A DNA stretch of 64,000 nt from Streptomyces antioxidans (GCF_000968685.2 NZ_LAKD02000004.1:186001-250000); one strand, 5' to 3'; positions 44,788-52,732 are shown, counted from the stretch's first letter. Made by a program: numbers and translations. Notes: a model not told the origin generated them from the letters alone.

Positions 44788-45855
44788 ATGAGTGTGCACA
44801 CCTCCACCCAGACCACCCATTACCACGTGCAGAAGCGGCGACGAGCCCAGTTCCTCGAGGACTGGCGGGCCAACCACCGCACCGTTGTCGCCCTCGAGGA
44901 CGTCCCGATGCGGGAGACGGAGCGCGGCAGCCGCATCGGTGTGTACGTCGGTGCCGACGGCGACCGGACCACCCGCACCATGGACGCGCTCGCCCACGAG
45001 ATCGACCCGGGGGTCACCACGACGGTCCACCGGCACTCCTGGGACGCGATGCTCTTCGTCGTGGCCGGTCGCGGCTGGATCGAGATCGACGGCCACCGTG
45101 TGGCGTACGGCCCGGGAGACTCCCTGCACATTCCGGCATGGGCCTGGCACCGCGGCGGGAACGACGCCGGGGAGACCGTGCGCTATCTGTCGTTCTCCAG
45201 CGAGCCGCTGCTGGAGACCATGGGCATGGCGATCATCGAGGACGCCGGGCACACGCCGGTGGCGGAACTCCCGCCGCGTCCGCCGTACTCGGCGGGCCGG
45301 GACGGCTCCGACCCGTACGCGGCGCGGCTGCGGCGCCTCGCCCGGGACCAGGACGCCCGGCGCTCCGGCCGTCTGCACACCGACTGGGACGAACTGGAGC
45401 TGCGGAACACCCCCCGCGGCACCCGCACCACCTTCCTCCTGGACCGGGCGATCGGCTACCAGGCGTCCGGCATCACCATGGCCATGTTCGAGATCGGCCC
45501 GGGCCGGGCCCAGTCCATGCACCGCCACCCGGGCGAGGCCTGGCTGTACGTGGTCGAGGGATCCGGCGAGAGCTACCTCGGCCCGGAGCCGGAGGGCGGC
45601 GACCGCCACCCGTGGAAGAAGGGCGACATCATCGTCGTCGACCACTTCCTGTGGCACCAGCACATCAACACGGACCCGGAGCGTACCGCCAAGGTGGTGC
45701 GGATCCATATGTTCGACAGCCTCCTGGAGACCATGCGGGCGCTGTGCGACCCGCTGGTGCTCTTCGAGGAGCCGCCGGAGCACATCCGCGACGCGCAGGC
45801 CGGGGATCCGTCGACGATCGAGTGGCCGTCGGTGACCCGGCCGACGTGGCCGTGA
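44788..45855 (+). CDS. double-cupin protein 2
   Basis: A 355-aa protein with two cupins. The first is TTVHRHSWDAMLFVVAGRGWIEIDG ... IPAWAWHRGG (residues ~75-125) and the second is SMHRHPGEAWLYVVEGSGESYLG ... HFLWHQHINTD (~230-300). Both have the HxH-(x)n-E-(x)6-G layout and a final histidine, so metal binding is expected. The N-terminus (KRRRAQFLEDWRANHRTVV) is unlike cupin 1. It is 38 bp after the MFS gene and 13 bp before the AAA+ ATPase, which makes the AAA+ protein its most likely functional partner. Confidence 0.85.
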   Translation: MSVHTSTQTTHYHVQKRRRAQFLEDWRANHRTVVALEDVPMRETERGSRIGVYVGADGDRTTRTMDALAHEIDPGVTTTVHRHSWDAMLFVVAGRGWIEIDGHRVAYGPGDSLHIPAWAWHRGGNDAGETVRYLSFSSEPLLETMGMAIIEDAGHTPVAELPPRPPYSAGRDGSDPYAARLRRLARDQDARRSGRLHTDWDELELRNTPRGTRTTFLLDRAIGYQASGITMAMFEIGPGRAQSMHRHPGEAWLYVVEGSGESYLGPEPEGGDRHPWKKGDIIVVDHFLWHQHINTDPERTAKVVRIHMFDSLLETMRALCDPLVLFEEPPEHIRDAQAGDPSTIEWPSVTRPTWP

Positions 45856-45868
45856 GCGGGGTGACGGG

Positions 45869-46753
45869 ATGAGTGCGCTCCCGCATGGTGTGGCCGGTGT
45901 CCACGCGCTGCCGGCCGACCACCACGACGGGCCCTGGGACGCGGTGCTCATCGACCCGTCGGTCAAGGAGCGGCTTCTCGCGACCGCCGTCCTGGTGCTG
46001 CGGCACGGGCGGCGGCTCGCGGGGACGGCGGTCGCCCCGCACGGTCTGGTGGTGCTGGCCGGGCCGCCGGGGACGGGCAAGTCGACACTGGCGCAGGGTC
46101 TGGCGCAGGCCGCCGCCCGCACCCTCGCCCCGCACGGGGCGACCACGCTGGTCGAGGTCGATCCGCACGCCTTCCCCAGCGAGCTGCTGGGGGAGAGCCA
46201 GCGGCAGGTGTCCCGTCTCTTCCGGGAGACGCTGCCGGAGCTTGCGGCGCGCCGGCCGCACACCGTCGTCCTGGTCGACGAGGTGGAGGCGCTGGCCGTC
46301 CGCCGGCACTCGGCGTCGTTCGACACCAACCCCGTGGATGTGCACCGCGCCACGGACGCCGTGCTCAGCGGCCTCGACGCGCTGCGGGCCGAGCGGCCCG
46401 GGACACTTCTGGTGGCGACGACGAACTTCGCCGACGCGGTGGACGACGCGTTCCTCTCCCGCGCCGACCTGGTGATCCGTACCGAGGTCCCGGGCGAGGA
46501 GGTGGTCCCGGAGATCGTCGCGGACTCGCTGCGCGAACTCGCCGCCCAGTGGGCGGAGTTGAAGGCGCTCGCGGCGGACGCCTCGGTGCACCGCCGAGTG
46601 GGTGAGCTGCTGCACGGGCTCGACGGGCGCCGCATCCGCAAGACCGTCCACGGGGCGCTCGCCCTGCGGGTCGCCACGGCACGCGACCCGTCCCTGCTGA
46701 CGGCGGACGACCTGGTCGCGGCGGCCGAGGAGGCGGCGGCGGTGCTCCGCTGA
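45869..46753 (+). CDS. AAA+ ATPase of the Pch2/TRIP13-like group
   Basis: A 294-aa single-ring AAA+ module. It has Walker A GPPGTGKST (65-73), Walker B VVLVDEVEAL (133-142), NPVDVHRATDAVLSGLD as in TRIP13, sensor-1 TTN (184-186), the finger arginine in SRAD (R198) and sensor-2 GRRIRK (253-258). TRIP13/Pch2 proteins are ~430 aa with an N-terminal adaptor domain; that domain is absent here. These motors unfold or remodel a partner protein. No HORMA protein or CD-NTase is present, so a defence role is not supported. It follows cupin 2 by 13 bp. Confidence 0.82.
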   Translation: MSALPHGVAGVHALPADHHDGPWDAVLIDPSVKERLLATAVLVLRHGRRLAGTAVAPHGLVVLAGPPGTGKSTLAQGLAQAAARTLAPHGATTLVEVDPHAFPSELLGESQRQVSRLFRETLPELAARRPHTVVLVDEVEALAVRRHSASFDTNPVDVHRATDAVLSGLDALRAERPGTLLVATTNFADAVDDAFLSRADLVIRTEVPGEEVVPEIVADSLRELAAQWAELKALAADASVHRRVGELLHGLDGRRIRKTVHGALALRVATARDPSLLTADDLVAAAEEAAAVLR

Positions 46754-46757
46754 TCGT

Positions 46758-46812
46758 CGTCATACGGAGGAGGCCCGGAGCGCGTCGCGCTCCGGGCCTC
46801 CTCCGTATGACG
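46758..46812. terminator. long perfect hairpin, bidirectional terminator
   Basis: About 26-bp arms running from CGTCATACGGAGGAGG to CCTCCTCCGTATGACG with almost no loop, between the convergent AAA+ and cupin 3 genes. Confidence 0.9.
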
Positions 46813-46823
46813 TGTGACCGTGA

Positions 46824-47822
46824 TCAGCCCTCGTACTCGGGGGCGTTCTCCAGATAGTGGACCGTGTCATAGCCCAGGTGCTTGAAGATCCGGTTCTGGG
46901 CCGAGAAGACCTTCAACGGCGTGCCGTCGTGGGCGAAGAGCTGGCAGATGTGGTTCTGCGGCACATACAGCGTGTCGCCCTTCTTGATCTCGTGCCGGGT
47001 CGGCTCGAGGGCGACGCGCGCGTAGTACTTCTCCGCGATCTCCGCCTCGACCTCCCACTGGAGCGCGTAGCCACCGCCGTCGAGGATGTAGAGCACCTCG
47101 TCGGCCATCTTCCAGTACTTGCCCGACCGGCTGCCGGTCGGGATGTCCAGCTCATAAGCGTCGACGGAGAACAGCCGGGCGTCGGTGCGCTCGGGCGAGG
47201 TGAGCACGCGCTGGCGGCCGAGCGGGGTGGTCTCCCAGGTCGTGTCGGCCGGGGAGATGACCTTCTTGCGGTCCAGGACGCCCGGGGTCCACACCCGCGA
47301 CCAGTCCTCGCGGGGGCCGAACTCCTCCGGGCGGTCGATCGGGCCGCTGCGGCCCTGCTGCCACAGACCCATGAACATCCAGGTGCTCTTGGCCTTCACC
47401 ACCAGCGCGGTGGCCTGCTCGTCGTAGGGGTTGAAGTGGCGGTGGACCGAGTCGGTGTGGACGAAGACGAAGTCGTCCTTGGCCCAGTCGTAGCGCTGGT
47501 CGTCGTGGATCTCGTAACCGCGGCCCTCGAGGATGTAGAAGGCGGCCTCGTTCTGGTGGCCGTGGCCGTGGTTGCTGGACCGCGGCGGCAGCTGGACGAA
47601 GTGGACCTGAACGGTCTGGGTGAGGAACTCCTCGTCACCGGGGCCGATCCGCCACCAGGTGCGGGACTTCTCGCTGTCGCCGGAGTGGGCGACCTTGGCG
47701 TCGTCGACCACCACCGTGTCGTCCCGGACACGCTTGGAGGCCAACTGCCGGGTCCGGAACTCGCCGAGTCCGTAGGTCTCAGAGGTGAGGCCGCGGACGA
47801 AGGTGCGCCCCTTCTTTGCCAT
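46824..47822 (-). CDS. double-cupin protein 3
   Basis: A 332-aa protein. The first cupin is SSNHGHGHQNEAAFYILEGRG, followed by HTDSVHRHFNPYDEQ (residues ~83-135), with a full set of metal ligands. The second is GKYWKMADEVLYILDGGGYALQWE, with PQNHICQLF (residues ~235-300), where the first histidines are lost, so only one metal site is likely. It is a single gene leftward with AGGAGG before the ATG and operator F overlapping its predicted promoter. It is distinct in sequence from cupins 1 and 2. Confidence 0.85.
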   Translation of the reverse strand: MAKKGRTFVRGLTSETYGLGEFRTRQLASKRVRDDTVVVDDAKVAHSGDSEKSRTWWRIGPGDEEFLTQTVQVHFVQLPPRSSNHGHGHQNEAAFYILEGRGYEIHDDQRYDWAKDDFVFVHTDSVHRHFNPYDEQATALVVKAKSTWMFMGLWQQGRSGPIDRPEEFGPREDWSRVWTPGVLDRKKVISPADTTWETTPLGRQRVLTSPERTDARLFSVDAYELDIPTGSRSGKYWKMADEVLYILDGGGYALQWEVEAEIAEKYYARVALEPTRHEIKKGDTLYVPQNHICQLFAHDGTPLKVFSAQNRIFKHLGYDTVHYLENAPEYEG

Positions 47823-47854
47823 GAAGTCCTCCTAGAGGGCAGCTCAACAGGCTA

Positions 47855-47867
47855 ACGGTCTGACCAT
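47855..47867. promoter_or_regulatory. GntR-type operator F, before cupin 3
   Basis: ACGGTCTGACCAT is one base from the consensus. In the leftward direction TATTAT (-10-like) runs into it, so bound repressor would cover the transcription start. Confidence 0.75.
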
Positions 47868-47993
47868 AATACCGACTGGGCAGAGTGCCAACCCTTCCGC
47901 ACGGGGCGATTGCCGGAGCGGCCGCCGTATCCGCCGCCCCCGCCTCCGTATCCGCCACTCCCCCGCCGCCAAGGCGCCGCCAGGGCATACGAA

Positions 47994-48024
47994 AGCGCCC
48001 CGAACTCCTGGAGTCCGGGGCGCT
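47994..48024 (-). terminator. hairpin terminator of the GntR gene
   Basis: AGCGCCCCG-A-ACTCC pairs with GGAGT-C-CGGGGCGCT around a tiny loop, just past the 3' end of the GntR gene. Confidence 0.8.
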
Positions 48025-48038
48025 GTTGGGAATGTGAT

Positions 48039-48800
48039 TCAGTCCTTCACCCGGTAGGCGGTCCGCTCCAGATGAGTCCGCATGATCCCGGTCGCGGCCT
48101 CGGCGTCGCGGGCGGCGATCGCCTCGACGAGCTCACGGTGCTCCTTGGTGCCGCGGCGGCCCATCTTCGGCTCGATGGCCTGGGCCTCCCGCAGACTCAT
48201 CAGCATCGGACCGTGGAAGGACTGCACAAGCATCTCGATCGCCGGATTGTGCGTACAGGCGGCGAACCGGATGTGGAAGGCGGTGGAGAGCTCCATGGTG
48301 TACTCCCCCTCCTTCATCGCCTCCGCGTGGGCGTCGCACATGGCACGCAGATCGGCGATGTCCTCCTCGGTGGCCCGCTCCACGACCAGCGGCACCACAC
48401 CCAACTCGAAGACCAGACGGGCCTCGGTGACCTGGGAGGCGGTGAGCGGGGAGAGGGTGAGCAGATCGGCCAGGCCCTCGCTGACCCGGCTCGAGGTCGG
48501 CGCCGTCACAAAGGCACCCCCGCGCGCGCCGACTCTGATCTCGACGAGGCCATTGGCCTCCAGGATGCGCAGCGCCTCACGGATGGTGACCCGGCTGACG
48601 CCGAACTGCACACACAGCTCGCGCTCGCTGGGCAGGCGATCGCCCGGCTGAAGCCGCTCCTCCTTCAGCAGGCGCCGGATCTGCTCGACGATCACCTGGG
48701 AGACACGGCTCGAGGAGACGGCCTTGAACAGCTCCTGCGGGACGGCCGCCCGCCCGGACTGCGCCTCGTTCTCCGAAGTCTGACTCGCTCGGGTTGACAT
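48039..48800 (-). CDS. GntR family regulator (FadR/FCD subfamily), likely master regulator of the island
   Basis: A 253-aa regulator, ATG at 48800. The N-terminal winged HTH is IRRLLKEERLQPGDRLPSERELCVQFGVSRVTIREALRIL. The C-terminal all-helical FCD ligand domain is TEARLVFELGVVPLV, ... FHIRFAACTHNPAIEML ... EHRELVEAIAARD, with the D/H residues that bind metal and carboxylate ligands. FadR-subfamily members bind T-x-GT-N3-AC-x-A palindromes, and variants of TGGTN3ACCA occur at seven promoters from 25455 to 48867. Divergent from the decarboxylase gene at 48942, with operator G between. Confidence 0.93.
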   Translation of the reverse strand: MSTRASQTSENEAQSGRAAVPQELFKAVSSSRVSQVIVEQIRRLLKEERLQPGDRLPSERELCVQFGVSRVTIREALRILEANGLVEIRVGARGGAFVTAPTSSRVSEGLADLLTLSPLTASQVTEARLVFELGVVPLVVERATEEDIADLRAMCDAHAEAMKEGEYTMELSTAFHIRFAACTHNPAIEMLVQSFHGPMLMSLREAQAIEPKMGRRGTKEHRELVEAIAARDAEAATGIMRTHLERTAYRVKD

Positions 48801-48854
48801 AGGGGCATTCTCCCATGAGAGGGCGACGCTTGACCTCATTGTGACCAACGGAAT

Positions 48855-48867
48855 AACGTCATACCAA
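48855..48867. promoter_or_regulatory. GntR-type operator G, between GntR and the decarboxylase
   Basis: On the minus strand it reads TTGGTATGACGTT, 11 of 13 identical to operator A. An ACCAATAAACCAT stretch follows directly on the plus strand. The position allows autoregulation. Confidence 0.55.
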
Positions 48868-48941
48868 TAAACCATTGGCGAAGGCCCTCGGGGAGATCCT
48901 CCGCCCGTCCCCTCCCCTGTGTGACCGAAGGAGCAGCCCCG

Positions 48942-49934
48942 ATGACCCGCCGCCTCCACCTCTCCTTCGCCTGCGGTGACTACGACCGTGTGCGCGCCCT
49001 CCAGGACGGCCGTGTGCGGCCGGAGGGCATCGACCTCACCTTCCTGCCGCTGGGTGTGGAGGAGACGTTCTACCGGCAGCTCCGGCACCGCGAGTTCGAC
49101 ATCAGCGAACTGAGCCTGTCCAGCTACGCGATGACCCTCGACCAGGACGATCCGCCCTTCGTCGCCCTGCCCGTCTTCCCCTCCCGCTTCTTCCGCCACC
49201 AGTCGATCTACGTCAACGCCCGCAGCGGCATCGAGCAGCCCGCGGACCTCGTCGGCAAGCGGGTCGGCACGCCCGAGTACCAGATGACGGCCGGCGTGTG
49301 GCAGCGCGGCATCCTCGCCGAGGAGTACGGGGTGCCCGTCGAGTCGGTCCACTACTTCACCGGCGGCATCGAGCAGCCCGGCCGCCCGGAGAAGCTTCCG
49401 CTGGACCTCCCCGCCACGGTGAAGATCACGGCGATCGGCCCGGGGCAGACCCTCTCCCAGATGCTCGCCGACGGTGAGCTCGACGCGATCTACAGCGCCA
49501 GCCAGCCGTCCTGCATGGGCCGCGACCCGCACATCCGGCATCTCTTCGAGGACTTCCCGGCCGTCGAGCGCGACTACTACGCCCGTACCGGCATCTTCCC
49601 GATCATGCACGTGGTCGCCGTACGCGGAACCCTCGTGGAACGACACCCGTGGATCGCCCGCTCACTGACCAAGGCCTTCGAGGAGTCCCTTCGCATCGCC
49701 TACGACGACCTGCGGTACCGCAGCGCGCTGAAGGTCATGCTGCCGTGGCTGCAGCAGCACGTGACCGCCACGGCCGAGGCGCTGGGCGAGGGCTGGTGGG
49801 ACTACGGCCTGGAGAAGAACCGCACCACGCTGGAGACCTTCGCCCGCTACCAGCACGAACAGCACCTGGTCTCCCGCCGCCGCACGGCGGAGGAACTGGT
49901 CGCGGCGTCCGCCTCCGACACCTTCGTCCTGTGA
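48942..49934 (+). CDS. 4,5-dihydroxyphthalate decarboxylase-like protein (Pht5-type)
   Basis: A 330-aa protein from the ATG at 48942 (MTRRLHLSFACGDYDR), preceded by AAGGAG; an in-frame upstream start at 48921 would add seven residues. It has the PBP-like fold of 4,5-dihydroxyphthalate decarboxylase: EFDISELSLSSYAMT, FPSRFFRHQSIYVNARSGI, GKRVGTPEYQMTAGVWQRGIL, IKITAIGPGQTLSQML-like and DYYARTGIFPIMHVVAVR. The activity would turn 4,5-dihydroxyphthalate into protocatechuate. No signal peptide is present, so it is not a transporter subunit. Coupled to the class II aldolase gene by a GTGA overlap. Confidence 0.85.
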   Translation: MTRRLHLSFACGDYDRVRALQDGRVRPEGIDLTFLPLGVEETFYRQLRHREFDISELSLSSYAMTLDQDDPPFVALPVFPSRFFRHQSIYVNARSGIEQPADLVGKRVGTPEYQMTAGVWQRGILAEEYGVPVESVHYFTGGIEQPGRPEKLPLDLPATVKITAIGPGQTLSQMLADGELDAIYSASQPSCMGRDPHIRHLFEDFPAVERDYYARTGIFPIMHVVAVRGTLVERHPWIARSLTKAFEESLRIAYDDLRYRSALKVMLPWLQQHVTATAEALGEGWWDYGLEKNRTTLETFARYQHEQHLVSRRRTAEELVAASASDTFVL

Positions 49935-50656
49935 CCTCCGCGCCCGCTCCCCAGGAGCTGATCGCGCTCGGCTGCCGGATCCTCGCCTTCCGCGGGCTGG
50001 CCGCCGACATCCTCGGCCATATCTCCCTGCGCCGCGGCGACGGTGCCCTCCACGTGCGGTGCCGGGGCCCCCACGAACGGGGGCTGCTCAACACCGAGGC
50101 ATCCGATGTCCACCCCGTCCCCCTGGACGGCGAACCGGCGCCGCCCGACGGATACCGCGTCCCCAACGAACTCCCCATCCACCGCGAGATCCTGCGCGCC
50201 CGCCCCGACGCGGCGGCGGTCGTCCACGTCCACCCGCCCCATGTGGTGGCAGCCGACCTGGCCGGGCTGCCCCTGCGCCCCATCGTCGGCGCGTACGACA
50301 TCCCGGCCCTGCGCATGGCACTCGACGGCATCCCCGTCTACCCGAGGGCGGTCCTGGTGACCCGGGCCGACCTCGGCCGGGAGGTGGCCGCGGCCCTCGC
50401 CGACCGCCCGGTCGCGATCCTCCGCGGCCATGGCATCGTCGCCACCGGGGACTCCGTACAGCAAGCGGTCGTACGGGCCCTGTCGGTCGAATCGCTCGCG
50501 GTGATGACCCTCCGCTCGGCCTCCGGCCCCACGCTCCCCTCCCCTCTGCCACCGGAGGACATCGCCGAACTCCCGGACCTGGGAGGCGGGTTCAACGACA
50601 CGCTGGTGTGGAACAGCCATGTGGCGGCCTTGGAACACGCGGGCCTGGGGCTCTGA
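49931..50656 (+). CDS. class II aldolase/adducin-family protein, possible hydroxyphthalate decarboxylase
   Basis: A 241-aa protein with GTG start at 49931 overlapping the previous stop by 4 bp. The fold marks are RILAFRGLAADILGHISLR, a metal-binding VVHVHPPHVV (two histidines) and ILRGHGIVATGDSVQQAVV (third histidine). Members include fuculose-phosphate aldolase and the 3,4-dihydroxyphthalate 2-decarboxylase PhtC of actinobacterial phthalate pathways. Coupling to a phthalate-decarboxylase-like gene makes a decarboxylase more likely than a sugar aldolase. Confidence 0.8.
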   Translation: MTSAPAPQELIALGCRILAFRGLAADILGHISLRRGDGALHVRCRGPHERGLLNTEASDVHPVPLDGEPAPPDGYRVPNELPIHREILRARPDAAAVVHVHPPHVVAADLAGLPLRPIVGAYDIPALRMALDGIPVYPRAVLVTRADLGREVAAALADRPVAILRGHGIVATGDSVQQAVVRALSVESLAVMTLRSASGPTLPSPLPPEDIAELPDLGGGFNDTLVWNSHVAALEHAGLGL

Positions 50657-50669
50657 CGGCGCGCAGCGG

Positions 50670-51854
50670 TCACCCCGCGCGCGGCACGCCCCGAGCCGGT
50701 TCCGCCACGGTGGCCGCCTCCGTATCCGTCCGGCCGGGGAAGGCCGCCGCGTGGTGGTGGAAGGCGCGGCGGACCGCGGGGAAGCGGCGGGGATCGCGGC
50801 TGGGGTGGACGCGGTTGGTGAGCAGCACGTAGTAGCGGGCTTCCGCCCCGTCCGCTGCCGGTTCCACCCACAGGCTCGTCCCCGTGAAGCCCGTGTGGCC
50901 GTACGAGGACGGCCCCATCGCCGTACCGACCGGCGACCCCACCGGGTCCCGCCCCTGCCAGCCGAGGCAGCGGCGCAGCGGCAGACCCTCCGTATGGCAG
51001 GCGGTCATGCGGGCGAAGCCGGGCGCGCTCAGCAGTCCGTCGCCGCCCGCCGCCAGCGCCCGGCCCAACCGGTCCAGGTCGGTCAGCGGGGCGAACAGAC
51101 CGGCGTGGCCGCAGACTCCGCCGAGCACCACCGCGTTCTCATCGTGCACCTGGCCGGTCACCAGGCGGCCGCGCCAGGTGCACAGCTCCGTGGAGACCGC
51201 GCGCTCACGGGCCGCCGGGCCCGGTGCGAAGACCGTCTCGCGCATGCCGAGCGGTTCGCACACCTGCCGCGCCACCAGCTCGTCCAGGCCGGTGCCGGTG
51301 GCCCGTTCGAGGATCAGGCCGAGCAGCACGAAGCCCGCGGAGGAGTACTCCACCACCGTGCCCGGCGCCCCGCGGAGCGGCAGCCCGCGGAGGGCGGTCA
51401 GCAGCCCGTCCCGGTCGGGGTGGGCGCGCCAGAGCGGGGTACCGCCGGGCAGCCCCGAGGTGTGGCTGAGCAGCTGGGTGACGGTGATGTCCGCCTTGCC
51501 GCGCAGGCCGCGGTACTCCGGCAGATAGGCACCGACCGTGTCCTCCAGCCGTAGCGCTCCCGTCTCCGCCAGCCGCAGTGCGGCCAGGCCCACGATCGGT
51601 TTCGTCACCGAGGCCAGATCCCACAGCTCGGTGCCGTTCAGCTCCGCCCCGCCCCAACGGCGGGTGCCCAGGTGTCCATGGGTCTCCGGCCCGGCCGGGG
51701 TGCCGACCGACCAGGCGGCCGCGGAGTAGATCCCGGCCCGGCGGCCGGCCGCCAGGAGTGCCGCGAGCCGTGCCGGCCGGTCCGCCGGGAGCGGGCCGGC
51801 CGCTCCCCCCGGCTCCGCGCCCCGTCTGGTCCGGCCGCCCGCGGCCCCGCTCAC
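50670..51854 (-). CDS. beta-lactamase-fold serine hydrolase
   Basis: A 394-aa class C beta-lactamase/DD-peptidase-like protein. S82-V-T-K85 is the nucleophile SxxK motif, EYSSAG carries the YxN-equivalent tyrosine, LSHTSGLPGG follows, and GHTGFTG is the KTG-equivalent. No clear signal peptide, so it is probably cytoplasmic, acting on a D-amino-acid amide, an ester or a peptide. It overlaps the upstream IclR gene by 4 bp and may process what the divergent peptide-type ABC importer brings in. Confidence 0.88.
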   Translation of the reverse strand: MSGAAGGRTRRGAEPGGAAGPLPADRPARLAALLAAGRRAGIYSAAAWSVGTPAGPETHGHLGTRRWGGAELNGTELWDLASVTKPIVGLAALRLAETGALRLEDTVGAYLPEYRGLRGKADITVTQLLSHTSGLPGGTPLWRAHPDRDGLLTALRGLPLRGAPGTVVEYSSAGFVLLGLILERATGTGLDELVARQVCEPLGMRETVFAPGPAARERAVSTELCTWRGRLVTGQVHDENAVVLGGVCGHAGLFAPLTDLDRLGRALAAGGDGLLSAPGFARMTACHTEGLPLRRCLGWQGRDPVGSPVGTAMGPSSYGHTGFTGTSLWVEPAADGAEARYYVLLTNRVHPSRDPRRFPAVRRAFHHHAAAFPGRTDTEAATVAEPARGVPRAG

Positions 51855-52684
51855 CGCCGCCCCCGTACGATCCCCAGCGCCCCCGCCCCGCCGCGCAGCG
51901 ACGCCGACACCGCCCCCGCGGCGGCCCGCACCATCGGCCCCAGCACCGCCACGCTCTCCTCGTCCAGGGTGAACGTCAGCCCGACGATGCCGACCGCTCC
52001 GGCGACCCGGTCACCCGGCCCCAGCACCGGGGCCGCGATGGCGCGGACGTCCTGCTCCGCGTATTCGTCATCGACCGCGTAGCCCCGCTCGCGCACCGCG
52101 GGCATGGCGGCCAGCACGGCCCCGGGGTCCCGCACCGTCCGTGGCGTACGGGCCGGGAGCGGGTCGGCGCCCAGGAGCTCCGCCGCGGTCGCGGGCGGCA
52201 GGGCCGACAGCATCGCCCACCCCACCGCCGAGCAGTACAGCGGGACTTCACCGCCCGCGGCCAGCGGCACGCGGTACGTGGACGAGGGGTCCGACTGCGT
52301 CACGTGCACCGCCACGGTGCCGTCCCGCACCGAGAAGTGGGCCAAGTGGCCGGTGCGCAGCCGCAGGTCGTCCAGGACCGGGCGGGCGAGACGCAGCTCG
52401 CTGCTGGCGGCCAGCGCCGTGGCGGCGAGCCCGAGCAGGCGCGGCCCGGCCTGATAGGTGCCGCCGGGGCCCGGGACCGCGTACCCGGCCTCGGCGAGGG
52501 TGTGCAGCAGGCGGTGGACGGTCGGTTTCGGCAGTCCCGTACGGGCGGCGAGGTCGGCCAGGCGGTGCGGGGCGTCGGGCTGGACCAGCGCGTCCAGCAC
52601 CGCGAGTGCCTTGTCCACGGGACCCGTCGCGGCGGCGGGCGACTCCTCGCGGGGGGCGGCGGAGGTATTGACCGGCTTCGGCAT
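51851..52684 (-). CDS. IclR family transcriptional regulator of the peptide ABC locus
   Basis: A 277-aa regulator. The HTH is ALAVLDALVQPDAPHRLADLAARTGLPKPTVHRLLHTL. The effector domain includes VTQSDPSSTYRVPLAAGGEVPLYCSAVGWA and AGAVGIVGLTFTLDEE. It is divergent from the ABC operon with two GTTC/GAAC palindromes between, which it should bind. Coupled to the serine hydrolase gene. Confidence 0.92.
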   Translation of the reverse strand: MPKPVNTSAAPREESPAAATGPVDKALAVLDALVQPDAPHRLADLAARTGLPKPTVHRLLHTLAEAGYAVPGPGGTYQAGPRLLGLAATALAASSELRLARPVLDDLRLRTGHLAHFSVRDGTVAVHVTQSDPSSTYRVPLAAGGEVPLYCSAVGWAMLSALPPATAAELLGADPLPARTPRTVRDPGAVLAAMPAVRERGYAVDDEYAEQDVRAIAAPVLGPGDRVAGAVGIVGLTFTLDEESVAVLGPMVRAAAGAVSASLRGGAGALGIVRGRR

Positions 52685-52706
52685 GTCGCTTAGCTTAGCG
52701 CATCAA

Positions 52707-52725
52707 CGTTCCGTCTCCCGGAACG
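52707..52725. promoter_or_regulatory. IclR-type operator 1 at the ABC promoter
   Basis: CGTTCCG and CGGAACG are perfect 7-bp inverted arms with a 5-nt spacer, between divergent genes. Confidence 0.65.
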
Positions 52726-52732
52726 AATGCAC

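Noticed and set aside
45869..46753. CBASS or HORMA/TRIP13 defence system
   Set aside because: No CD-NTase, HORMA or effector gene is nearby; all neighbours are catabolic.
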